From Aequorivita sp. H23M31 (GTDB lineage Bacteria; Bacteroidota; Bacteroidia; Flavobacteriales; Flavobacteriaceae), in NCBI RefSeq assembly GCF_004022485.1, contig NZ_CP034951.1, positions 3,162,001-3,226,000 of the forward strand: DNA of 64,000 nt, written 5' to 3'. The position numbers were made by a program, and so were the translations under genes. Under the pieces are notes generated by a model that did not search any database, had not been told where the DNA came from, and was given only the letters and a program-made list of their open reading frames with translations. Shown here in pieces: positions 17,454-25,865 of this stretch (position 1 is the stretch's first letter; the number at the start of each line of letters is the position of its first letter).

Positions 17454-18833
17454 GTGAAAATCGAAACTTCAGAAGCATCCATTATTCGTTTAATAACTGA
17501 GCAAAAAGCTTTTTTTGCCACTCACCAAACTAAGGACATCGAATTTCGATTGGCGCAGTTGCGAAAGTTGAAAGATGCTATTCTTCAGAATCAAAAAAAT
17601 ATTGAAGATGCGCTTTATAAAGATTTGCACAAATCTCCTGAAGAAGTTTTTCTTACTGAAATAAGTTTGGTATTAAGCGAAATTGATAACCATATAAAAT
17701 ATTTGAAAAAATGGGCTAAACCGAAAAAAGTCCCAACTCCGATACACCTGCAGCCATCATCGAGCAAAATAATTTATGAACCTCTGGGCGTGGCACTGAT
17801 AATTGCTCCTTGGAATTATCCCTTTCAATTGCTTTTTAATCCCCTTGTTGGATCAATTTCCGCAGGATGTTGTGCTGTATTAAAACCTTCTCCGGATGCT
17901 TCGAATATTGCCAAGGTGATGGAAGAGATTATTTCGGAAACATTTGATTCGAATTATATCAGTGTAATTCAAGGTGGACGGGAAACAAATACAATTTTAT
18001 TTGCACAAAAATTCGATATTATCTTCTTTACCGGCAGTCCGAAAGTTGGAAGAGTGGTCATGAAAGCTGCTTCCGAAAATCTAATTCCGGTGATTTTGGA
18101 ATTGGGCGGAAAAAGTCCGTGCATCGTGGATAGAGATGCGGATCTCGCTATCGCCGCAAAACGCATTATTTGGGGAAAACTTATTAATGCCGGCCAAACC
18201 TGCATAGCGCCCGATTATCTATTTGTGCACAGTTCAATTAAAGACGAATTGCTGAATAAAATTAAAAGTAATATTCTATTGATGTATGGAGAGAATATTA
18301 AAGAGAGCCGCTTTTATCCACGCATTATAAACGAAAGTGCGTTTAAAAGACTTTCGGGCTTGCTGGATGAAGGTAAAATTTTTTATGGAGGCGAGGGGGA
18401 TTTGGAAGATCTGTTTTTTCCACCAACCATTATCGACGAGGTGAAACCCCATTTCAAAATAATGCAGGAAGAAATATTTGGTCCGATTCTGCCGGTTATG
18501 ACTTATGAGAATCTCGATGAACCGCTTGAGTACATCAACAAAAATGAAAAACCTCTGGCCTTTTATTATTTTGGAGGCAATAAAAAAGCAAGAAAGGTTT
18601 TGACCAAGACCAGTTCTGGTGGTGCCTGTATAAATGATGTGCTACTCCACATTGGAAACCACAACATGCCTTTTGGAGGCGTTGGGAATAGTGGAATGGG
18701 AAGTTATCACGGCCGGGAAAGTTTTCTGGCATTCAGTCATAAAAGAGCAGTTTTAACCTCGCCTACTTGGTTTGATCTCTCATTGAAATATGTTCCTTTC
18801 AAACATTTTAAATGGATAAAGAAGTTTTTGTGA
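17454..18833 (+). CDS. Aldehyde dehydrogenase (class 3-like, NAD(P)-dependent)
   Basis: 459 residues. Oxidises aldehydes to carboxylates. Key residues: IIAPWNYPFQL (cofactor site), FFTGSPKVGR, catalytic base Glu216 in LELGGKSP, nucleophile Cys250 in NAGQTCIAPDY, and the EEIFGPILPV motif. Short N-terminus and the ending (ISPTWFDLSLKYVPFKHFKWIKKF-like hydrophobic/basic tail) resemble class 3 fatty-aldehyde dehydrogenases, which can be membrane-associated. The start codon is GTG at 17454; the ATG two bases earlier reads straight into TGA. Confidence 0.93.
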   Translation: MKIETSEASIIRLITEQKAFFATHQTKDIEFRLAQLRKLKDAILQNQKNIEDALYKDLHKSPEEVFLTEISLVLSEIDNHIKYLKKWAKPKKVPTPIHLQPSSSKIIYEPLGVALIIAPWNYPFQLLFNPLVGSISAGCCAVLKPSPDASNIAKVMEEIISETFDSNYISVIQGGRETNTILFAQKFDIIFFTGSPKVGRVVMKAASENLIPVILELGGKSPCIVDRDADLAIAAKRIIWGKLINAGQTCIAPDYLFVHSSIKDELLNKIKSNILLMYGENIKESRFYPRIINESAFKRLSGLLDEGKIFYGGEGDLEDLFFPPTIIDEVKPHFKIMQEEIFGPILPVMTYENLDEPLEYINKNEKPLAFYYFGGNKKARKVLTKTSSGGACINDVLLHIGNHNMPFGGVGNSGMGSYHGRESFLAFSHKRAVLTSPTWFDLSLKYVPFKHFKWIKKFL

Positions 18834-19087
18834 ATCCGAACCTTTGCCGCCTTTGCGTATCTTCTGTGCAATATATTTACCGCAAAGTCGCGAAGGACGC
18901 AGAGAAAGGAAGGGTTGCTATTGGTTGTAATTTTTCAAATCTCTGGTTAAAACCAGTACGTTTGTCTTGATTCTTGGTTCTTGCAGTCCCGATGGCTATC
19001 GCTTAGTTCTTTTCTTTCAAGAATTGTAAAAAACCTTTCCCCATTTCCCCATTATTTCCTTTAATTTTATCCTCAAATAATCTTTAG

Positions 19088-21220
19088 ATGAAAAATTATC
19101 TCTCCCTTCTATTCTTCTTTTTGATCTTTCTAAACGTTAGCGCCCAACAAAAAGAGCTTACCCTTGAAGATGCCGTAATGCAACAATACGGCAAGTTATA
19201 TCCCAAACACATTAGCGGCTTTCAATGGATTCCTGGAACAAACTCCTATGTTTATGTTGAAAATGGTACCACGCTTAAAATGGGTGATGTCGATTCTAAA
19301 AAGAAAGGTCGGGAGTTTTCAATAGAAGAAATTGGTGAATCATTGGGTGCCGAGCTTAAAAGATTTTCTCCGTTGACTTGGAAAAACAGCAACTCATTTT
19401 ATTTTGAAGCTGAAAAGCAATATTACCTGTATGATTCCGATAAGAAAACGGGAAGTATAATTTCAAAGGTTGACGATTCCGCAGAGAATCCTACACTACA
19501 AACAGATACGGGGATTATTGCCTATACAGTAGGTAACAACATATACATCCAAAAGCCCAATGGGGAAATTATAGCGGTCACCGATAATGATGATAAAAAT
19601 ATTGTTTCAGGCCAGGCTATTGCCAGAAGTGAAATGGGAATTACAAATGGGATCTTCTGGTCGCCAAAAGGAAATTTACTTGCTTTTTATCAAAAAGATG
19701 AAACCTACGTGGCGGATTATCCGCTTTTGAATATTATTCCCACTCCTGGAGAATTGGTTTCCATAAAATACCCCATGGCTGGACAGAAAAGTGAACGGCC
19801 CAAAGTGGGAATCTACAACTTGGATACCAAGAAAACCGTTTTTATAAGTCCCACAGGAAATCTGGATGATTATTTGACGAATCTTTCGTGGACCCCTGAT
19901 GAAAAAAATGTGGTAATTGCAGAAGTAAACCGTGATCAAAATCACATTAAACTGGGATTGTTTGATGCTTCTACAGGAAATTTTGTGCGAACTATTTTAG
20001 AGGAAAAGAATCCGAAATGGGCCGAGCCGGAACATCCAGCGTATTTCTATTCAGATTCTTCAGAGGATTTTATCTGGATGAGCGAAAAAGATGGTTTTAT
20101 GAATCTGTATTTGTGCAATACTAAAAAAGGATTCGTCCGTCAGCTGACAAAAAATAAATGGGTTGCCAACGAAATTCTGGGAAACGATACGAAAGGAAAG
20201 GAAATTTACTTTTCAGGGACCGGTGAATCTCCTTTGGATACCAAATTGTATGCGGTCACTATTTCCAACGGGAAACAGACTTGTCTTACCGAAACCAGCG
20301 GGACGCATAATGCCAGCATTTCTTCAGATGGAAAATATATTTTTGATCAATATTCCAATCACGACACTCCAAATGTTGCTCAATTGCTTAACAATAAAGG
20401 CAAAGTTCTCACCACATTTGTAGAAGCTGACAATCCAATTGCAGAATATAAGCTAGGAACAACAACTATAGGGAAATTAAAATCCCACGATGGTTTCGAC
20501 CTTTACACTCGATTGATAAAACCATCTGATTTCGATCCAAATAAAAAATATCCAGTTTTGGTTTATGTCTATGGCGGTCCTCACGCCCAATTGATAACAA
20601 ATAGTTGGAACGATGGTGCTGCCTTATGGATGAAGTGGATGGCGGAGCAGGGATATCTCGTTTTTACCTTGGATAATCGCGGCTCAGCAAATAGAGGTTT
20701 TGCGTTTGAAAGTGTTATCCATAGACAATTAGGGACAGAAGAGCTGAAGGATCAACTTGTTGGCGTGGATTACTTGAAATCCCTTCCTTACGTTGACGCA
20801 AACCGACTTGCAATTCACGGTTGGAGTTTTGGTGGATTTATGACCGTTTCTATGATGCTTCGCGATCCCAGGGTTTTCACCACAGGAGTTGCCGGCGGAC
20901 CCGTAACCGATTGGAAATATTATGAAGTGATGTACGGTGAACGCTATATGGATACACCACAACAAAACCCCGAAGGCTATGAAGCAGCTAGTTTATTGGA
21001 CAAAACCCAAAATCTCACCGGAAAATTGTTGACAATCCACGGTTCAATAGATCCAGTTGTGGTGATGCAACACGATCTATCCTTAATCAAATCTTTTGTG
21101 GACAATGGAAAGCAAATGGATTTCTTCATTTACCCAATGCACGAACATAATGTTCGGGGAAAAGACCGATTGCATTTGATGACCAAGGTTTTGAATTATG
21201 TGATTGAGAATAATAAATAG
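19088..21220 (+). CDS. S9B family dipeptidyl-peptidase IV-like serine peptidase
   Basis: 710 residues: signal peptide (FLNVSAQQ), an eight-bladed propeller region to about 460, then an alpha/beta hydrolase domain. The catalytic triad is visible as Ser580 in GWSFGGFM, Asp655 in GSIDPVV and His687 in MHEHNV. It probably releases Xaa-Pro dipeptides from peptides in the periplasm. Length fits the family. The 250-bp gap upstream holds GCAAAG-type repeat fragments but no gene. The stop codon is immediately followed by an AAATCG array that continues in the same frame as a Lys-Ser repeat. Confidence 0.93.
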   Translation: MKNYLSLLFFFLIFLNVSAQQKELTLEDAVMQQYGKLYPKHISGFQWIPGTNSYVYVENGTTLKMGDVDSKKKGREFSIEEIGESLGAELKRFSPLTWKNSNSFYFEAEKQYYLYDSDKKTGSIISKVDDSAENPTLQTDTGIIAYTVGNNIYIQKPNGEIIAVTDNDDKNIVSGQAIARSEMGITNGIFWSPKGNLLAFYQKDETYVADYPLLNIIPTPGELVSIKYPMAGQKSERPKVGIYNLDTKKTVFISPTGNLDDYLTNLSWTPDEKNVVIAEVNRDQNHIKLGLFDASTGNFVRTILEEKNPKWAEPEHPAYFYSDSSEDFIWMSEKDGFMNLYLCNTKKGFVRQLTKNKWVANEILGNDTKGKEIYFSGTGESPLDTKLYAVTISNGKQTCLTETSGTHNASISSDGKYIFDQYSNHDTPNVAQLLNNKGKVLTTFVEADNPIAEYKLGTTTIGKLKSHDGFDLYTRLIKPSDFDPNKKYPVLVYVYGGPHAQLITNSWNDGAALWMKWMAEQGYLVFTLDNRGSANRGFAFESVIHRQLGTEELKDQLVGVDYLKSLPYVDANRLAIHGWSFGGFMTVSMMLRDPRVFTTGVAGGPVTDWKYYEVMYGERYMDTPQQNPEGYEAASLLDKTQNLTGKLLTIHGSIDPVVVMQHDLSLIKSFVDNGKQMDFFIYPMHEHNVRGKDRLHLMTKVLNYVIENNK

Positions 21221-21224
21221 GGGA

Positions 21225-21404
21225 AGAAATCGGAATCGAAATCGAAAACCAAATCGAAATCGAAATCGAAATCGAAATCGAATACCAAATCGAAATCGAA
21301 ATCGAAAACCAAATCGAAATCGAAATCGAATACCAAATCGAAATCGAAATCGAAAACCAAAACGAAATCGAAATCGAAAACGAAATCGAAATCGAAAACG
21401 AAAC
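21225..21404. repeat. AAATCG hexanucleotide array 1
   Basis: About 30 hexamers based on AAATCG with regular variants (AAAACC, AATACC, AAAACG), starting 4 nt after the stop of the S9 peptidase gene. Period 6 and absence of stops keep reading frames open on both strands, producing apparent Arg-Asn, Lys-Ser and Phe-Asp repeat proteins that I do not regard as genes. Downstream, to the phosphatase start, lies spacer with a CCCC-TCT-GGGG hairpin near 21464-21474. Confidence 0.9.
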
Positions 21405-21582
21405 TTTTCTGCATGTTTACATATTGAGCAATGATGAAAAATCAATTACAAAACTTGTATCTTCCCCTCTGGGGGTCAGGGGGACTGACTTATAAAATTG
21501 AGAGAAATCTTGCAGCAGTTTAGTTTTTACCCTCTCTATTAACCATCTGCAATCCAATAATTGATACAATGGAAATTGAATT

Positions 21583-22068
21583 TTGGAATCCTACAAATTA
21601 ACCGAAATTAATAATTGCAAAATCTTCATTGCTCCGTGTCCAAGAGGAGGTGGATTATTAGAAGATGATATAAGGGAATTGAGCGATTTGAACATCTCTC
21701 TGCTTATATCGCTTCTAACATTCACTGAGTCCGCCCAACTTGAATTATCTGCCGAGGCCGATGTTTGTAGATCGTATTCTGTGGATTTTATTAATTTTCC
21801 AATAATGGATAAAGGTATTTGCGGGTTTGACAATTTTGTGGAATTTATAGAATTGATATATCATAAAACCCAAGAAATGAATTCTATTTTAATCCATTGC
21901 CAACATGGAGTGGGACGAAGTGGAATGATTGCCCTGGGACTAATGGTTAAAAGCGGTAAAGATTTGGAAGAAAGTATAAAGCTGGTTAGTAAAAATAGAG
22001 GATATACTATCCCACAAAGTATTTCGCAGCGCAAACTATTGAGTGCCTATTATAAATCCCTTCTATAA
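21583..22068 (+). CDS. Dual-specificity / tyrosine protein phosphatase-like protein
   Basis: 161 residues with the cysteine phosphatase signature HCQHGVGRSG: nucleophile Cys106 and phosphate-binding Arg112. Asp76 in FPIMDKG may be the general acid, and the C-terminal half is helical as in small dual-specificity phosphatases. The only start in frame is TTG at 21583, directly after an in-frame TGA at 21577. A short ATG frame at 21569 overlaps in another frame and stops after 10 codons, so either TTG or a frame-shifted start is used. Flanked by AAATCG arrays on both sides. Substrate unknown. Confidence 0.8.
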   Translation: MESYKLTEINNCKIFIAPCPRGGGLLEDDIRELSDLNISLLISLLTFTESAQLELSAEADVCRSYSVDFINFPIMDKGICGFDNFVEFIELIYHKTQEMNSILIHCQHGVGRSGMIALGLMVKSGKDLEESIKLVSKNRGYTIPQSISQRKLLSAYYKSLL

Positions 22069-22088
22069 CAAATGGAATTCATTTTAAA

Positions 22089-22220
22089 ACCGAAATCCAA
22101 ATCGAAAACGAAATCGAAAACCAAATCGAAAACGAAATCGAAACCGAAATCCAAATCGAAAACGAAATCGAAAACCAAATCGAAAACGAAATCGAAAACC
22201 AAATCGAAATCGAAATCGAA
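22089..22220. repeat. AAATCG hexanucleotide array 2
   Basis: About 22 hexamers (AAATCG, AAATCC, AAAACG, AAAACC) starting 20 nt after the phosphatase stop codon. As in array 1, the frame of the upstream gene continues into a Lys-Ser/Thr repeat. Downstream is the convergent end of the SMR gene. Confidence 0.9.
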
Positions 22221-22290
22221 GTTTAAAAATGAATTAACCAATCCTATTTTGATCTCCAATTCCGAAATTCCCGAATCCCGAATAAACGAA

Positions 22291-22638
22291 TTATCCTTCA
22301 CTGCTCACCACCTGTAATCCCACAACAGAAATAACTAACGTTGAAAGAAAAAACATGCGCCAGAAAGTAATGGGTTCCTTAAACAGAAGGATGCCCATAA
22401 TAACGGTTCCCACTGCGCCAATAGCGCCCCAAACGGCATAAGCGGTGCCAACTGGAATTGGTTTATCGCCTCCCATGGCCTTAAAAAGCAAAAACATGCT
22501 AATGCTAACACAAATGGCAAAAGTGATTAGCCATAGCCAAACTTCTCTACCCGAAGAATGTTGTGCTTTTCCCAAGCTTATGGCAAATCCAGTTTCAAAT
22601 AGGCCGCCAATTATTAGTAGAATCCAATTGATGCTCAT
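22291..22638 (-). CDS. Small multidrug resistance (SMR) transporter, SugE/Gdx-like
   Basis: 115 residues, four transmembrane helices. The essential Glu lies in helix 1 (GGLFETGFA), and the helix 3 signature PVGTAYAVWGAIGAVGT is nearer to SugE/Gdx guanidinium exporters than to EmrE. Such proteins work as antiparallel dimers exchanging protons for guanidinium or quaternary cations. It is a single gene here; SMR proteins of the paired type normally come as two adjacent genes. No guanidine riboswitch was recognised upstream. Confidence 0.88.
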   Translation of the reverse strand: MSINWILLIIGGLFETGFAISLGKAQHSSGREVWLWLITFAICVSISMFLLFKAMGGDKPIPVGTAYAVWGAIGAVGTVIMGILLFKEPITFWRMFFLSTLVISVVGLQVVSSEG

Positions 22639-22803
22639 ATTGCCAAATATAATCTTTTCAAAAGACGTAAAAAAGATATTGAAGCTCGTCTTTTTTCCGA
22701 AATTTTCTTCGCACGCCTAAAAACTACGAGTTCAATAATTATAAAATCCTTCACAGATTACCCAATTCATTTTCGCTATTTTTAGCAAAGTGAAAAAAAT
22801 AAA

Positions 22804-23757
22804 ATGGAAAAAAGAGAATTGGGAAAATCCGGATTTTATGTTAATCCCATTGCCTTTGGAGGAAATGTATTTGGGTGGACCTTAGATGAAAAAGAATCCT
22901 TTAAAATCCTAGATGCTTTTGTTGATGCAGATTTCGACTTTATCGATACGGCAGATACATATTCGTGGTGGGTTGAAGGAAATATGGGTGTGGAATCTGA
23001 AACCATCATTGGTAAATGGATTGCCAGTAGAAGGAACCGTGATAAAATAATTATTTCTACAAAAACAGGTTCCCAGAACAATGAGCATCCGAAGGATATC
23101 AGTAAAAAGTATATTCTTAAAAGTGTGGAAGAATCTTTGAAACGCTTAAAAACAGATTATATCGATCTTTATCAAACACATTTTGACGATAAAGTTACTC
23201 CCGTTGAAGAAACACTTTCGGCCTATCAACAATTTATTAAGGAAGGAAAAGTACGAGCAATAGGAACCAGCAATATGTCGATTGAAAGAATTCTCGAATC
23301 TTTAAAAGCTTCGGAAAGAGAAGGGCTGCCAAAATATGAAACCCTCCAACCGCTTTATAACTTGATGGAGCGGGAAGCTTATGAGAAGGAATTGAAATCC
23401 CTGGTTGAAGAAAATGGAATGGGAGTTATTAGTTATTCTTCATTGGCTTCCGGCTTTCTCACAGGGAAGTATAGAAGTAAAGATGATTTTGGTAAAAGCC
23501 CGCGCGGAGGTGGAATGGATAAATATATGAACGAAAAAGGTCGGAAAGTTTTAAGAGCTCTTGATGAGGTTTCAGAAAAGCACGGCAGCACGCAGGCAAC
23601 CGTTTCCTTGGCTTGGTTATTAAATCGGCCCACTATCACAGCTCCCATTGTAAGCGCAACCAGCTTAAAACAATTGCAATCCATTATTGATGCCCCAAAT
23701 CTGAAATTGGATGCCGCCGATATGGAACTTCTCAATTCGGTTAGTAGTTGGCGATAG
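22804..23757 (+). CDS. Aldo/keto reductase
   Basis: 317 residues, TIM-barrel NADPH-dependent reductase. Catalytic tetrad visible: Asp in FIDTADTY and its Tyr, Lys in ISTKTG, and His in LYQTHFDD. The C-terminal NADP-binding segment includes PIVSATSLKQLQSI. The start at 22804 (MEKRELGKSG) is canonical. It likely reduces aldehydes or ketones; substrate unknown. It sits alone ahead of ffh. Confidence 0.92.
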   Translation: MEKRELGKSGFYVNPIAFGGNVFGWTLDEKESFKILDAFVDADFDFIDTADTYSWWVEGNMGVESETIIGKWIASRRNRDKIIISTKTGSQNNEHPKDISKKYILKSVEESLKRLKTDYIDLYQTHFDDKVTPVEETLSAYQQFIKEGKVRAIGTSNMSIERILESLKASEREGLPKYETLQPLYNLMEREAYEKELKSLVEENGMGVISYSSLASGFLTGKYRSKDDFGKSPRGGGMDKYMNEKGRKVLRALDEVSEKHGSTQATVSLAWLLNRPTITAPIVSATSLKQLQSIIDAPNLKLDAADMELLNSVSSWR

Positions 23758-23865
23758 AAAATCTTTATTTCCTATTGAAAGACTCTTTTCTTCTAAATGG
23801 ACTGTTATTCTTAAGTTTGACGACCTACTACCAATTCTTGGCCACACTGAATACTAAAAAATTCC

Positions 23866-23896
23866 TTTGATTCTCCTTTACAGAATGTTACCTTTG
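23866..23896 (+). promoter_or_regulatory. Bacteroidota-type promoter of ffh
   Basis: TTTG at 23866-23869 and TACCTTTG at 23889-23896 with a 19-nt spacer match the known consensus TTTG-N(17-23)-TAnnTTTG. The mRNA would start near 23903, giving a leader of about 80 nt before the ffh ATG. Confidence 0.75.
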
Positions 23897-23982
23897 CACC
23901 TCGCAATCCGAAGCTTACAAAGCGATGTCTTCTTACTAATAAGGATGCGAAAGGTTACAACTTTAAAAAAGAAAGCTAGACT

Positions 23983-25311
23983 ATGTTCAATAATTTAACC
24001 GATAAACTTGATAAGGCCCTCCACGTTCTAAAAGGTCATGGCAGTATAACCGAAGTTAACGTAGCTGAAACCTTGAAGGAAGTACGCCGAGCACTTCTCG
24101 ATGCCGACGTAAACTTTAAGATAGCAAAGGAATTTACCAATACCGTTAAGGAAAAGGCCCTCGGCCAAAATGTATTGACCTCGCTTCAGCCAGGTCAGTT
24201 AATGGTTAAGTTGGTAAAGGATGAACTCACCGAATTGATGGGAGGAGAGACCGCGGGTCTAAACCTTAGCGGCTCCCCGGCTGTAATTTTGATGTCGGGT
24301 TTGCAGGGAAGTGGTAAAACTACTTTTTCTGGGAAGTTGGCAAATTTCCTCAAAACCAAGAAATCCAAAAAACCTTTATTGGTAGCTTGTGATATCTACC
24401 GTCCGGCCGCAATAAACCAATTGCACGTTGTAGGAGATCAAATTGGGGTTGAGGTTTATAGTGAACCAGAAAATAAAAATCCAGTTGATATTGCTCAAAA
24501 GGCCATTGCCTACGCAAAGCAAAATGGCTTTAATGTAGTGATTGTCGATACGGCAGGACGTTTGGCCATCGATGAAGCGATGATGACGGAGATTGCCAAT
24601 GTCCATGGAGCTATCAATCCACAAGAAACATTATTTGTTGTGGATGCTATGACGGGTCAGGATGCTGTTAATACCGCAAAAGCATTTAACGATAGGCTTA
24701 ATTTTGATGGAGTTGTACTTACCAAACTCGATGGGGATACTCGTGGGGGTGCGGCGATTTCCATTAAGAGTGTTGTCGATAAGCCCATAAAATTTATTGG
24801 AACCGGCGAAAAAATGGAAGCTATTGATGTGTTCCATCCCGCCCGTATGGCCGATCGTATTCTGGGTATGGGAGACGTTGTTTCCTTAGTGGAAAGAGCG
24901 CAGGAACAATTTGATGAAGAAGAAGCTCGAAAGATCCAAAAGAAAATTGCTAAAAACCAATTCGGTTTCGACGATTTCCTTAGCCAGATTCAGCAGGTAA
25001 AGAAAATGGGAAGCATGAAGGATTTGGTAGGAATGATACCCGGCGCCGGAAAAGCACTCAAGGATGTAGAGATTGATGACGATGCCTTTAAAGGAATTGA
25101 GGCAATTATCCATTCCATGACTCCTCAAGAGAGAACCGAGCCAGCAGTAATCAATGGCAGCCGAAAAAAGCGGATTGCAAATGGAAGCGGCACCAGCGTT
25201 CAACAGGTAAACCAATTGTTGAAACAGTTCGACCAAATGAGCAAAATGATGAAAATGATGCAGGGCGGCGGCGGCAAGAAGATGATGCAGATGATGGGGA
25301 AGATGCGGTAA
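23983..25311 (+). CDS. ffh: Signal recognition particle protein Ffh
   Basis: 442 residues. GTPase that binds 4.5S RNA and signal sequences of nascent membrane proteins and hands them to FtsY. N domain (LTDKLDKALHVLKGHG), G domain with GLQGSGKTTFSGKLA, DIYRPAA, DTAGR, TKLDGD and FIGTGEK, then a Met-rich M domain with SGTSVQQVNQLLKQF and a C-terminal Met/Gly run (MMKMMQGGGG, KMMQMMGKM). Full length. Preceded by a consensus promoter and followed by degenerate heptamer repeats (25315-25349). Confidence 0.97.
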   Translation: MFNNLTDKLDKALHVLKGHGSITEVNVAETLKEVRRALLDADVNFKIAKEFTNTVKEKALGQNVLTSLQPGQLMVKLVKDELTELMGGETAGLNLSGSPAVILMSGLQGSGKTTFSGKLANFLKTKKSKKPLLVACDIYRPAAINQLHVVGDQIGVEVYSEPENKNPVDIAQKAIAYAKQNGFNVVIVDTAGRLAIDEAMMTEIANVHGAINPQETLFVVDAMTGQDAVNTAKAFNDRLNFDGVVLTKLDGDTRGGAAISIKSVVDKPIKFIGTGEKMEAIDVFHPARMADRILGMGDVVSLVERAQEQFDEEEARKIQKKIAKNQFGFDDFLSQIQQVKKMGSMKDLVGMIPGAGKALKDVEIDDDAFKGIEAIIHSMTPQERTEPAVINGSRKKRIANGSGTSVQQVNQLLKQFDQMSKMMKMMQGGGGKKMMQMMGKMR

Positions 25312-25387
25312 TATCAGTGCTCACTGTTCAGTATTCACTGAGCAGTAGAATCGGAATTACTGTGATATTCACTTAAACTGAATCAAT

Positions 25388-25759
25388 ATGAAGTTTCAGG
25401 ATTTATTAGCTTATCGGAAATCATTTGAAACTGCGATGAATATTTTTGAAATATCAAAGTCATTTCCAAAGGAAGAAACTTATTCATTGACTAACCAAAT
25501 AAGGCGTTCATCCTGAAGTGTTTCGGCGAATATTGCAGAATCTTATAGAAAAAGATCCTATCCAAGACATTATGCAAGTAAATTGACAGACAGTGACGCA
25601 GAGAATTCGGAGACGCAAGTTTGGTTAGACTATGCGTGGAGTTGCGGCTATGTTTCTGAAGAGTACCATAAAGAATTAATAATTGCCACTGAAGAAGTTG
25701 GCAAACTAATTAACTATATGATTTTAAACCCTCAAAAATTTGGTGTAAAACCAGAATAA
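25388..25759 (+). pseudogene. Four-helix bundle protein (S23 / 23S rRNA intervening-sequence family) with nonsense codon
   Basis: A 124-codon frame starting MKFQDLLAYRKSFETAM and ending NPQKFGVKPE, typical of the S23-type four-helix bundle family. Codon 43 (25514-25516) is TGA, within IRRSS*SVSANIAE, where relatives usually have Arg; a single C to T change of CGA explains it. The remaining frame is intact, so inactivation appears recent. Function of the family is unclear; members are often found near genes for surface polysaccharides or inside rRNA intervening sequences. Confidence 0.85.
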
Positions 25760-25771
25760 ATTTATTTTAAC

Positions 25772-25841
25772 TGACCACTGACCACTGACCACTGACCACT
25801 GACCACTGACCACTGACCACTGACCACTGACCACTGACCAC
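25772..25841. repeat. TGACCAC heptamer repeated ten times
   Basis: Ten exact head-to-tail copies of TGACCAC, 24 nt before the folD ATG and 12 nt after the stop of the broken four-helix gene. Period 7 places TGA in all three plus-strand frames. Confidence 0.95.
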
Positions 25842-25865
25842 TAACCATTGAATACTTTTTTACCC

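Noticed and set aside
21204..22317. Lys-Ser, Arg-Asn and Phe-Asp repeat proteins over the AAATCG arrays
   Set aside because: Period-6 stop-free DNA gives such frames on both strands; the real genes nearby explain the region.
22291..22638. Paired SMR transporter (two-subunit type)
   Set aside because: Only one SMR gene is present, with a SugE-like signature, so a single-gene homodimer is more likely.
25514..25516. Programmed recoding at the TGA of the four-helix bundle gene
   Set aside because: Relatives have Arg here, a single CGA to TGA change explains it, and no recoding signal is visible.
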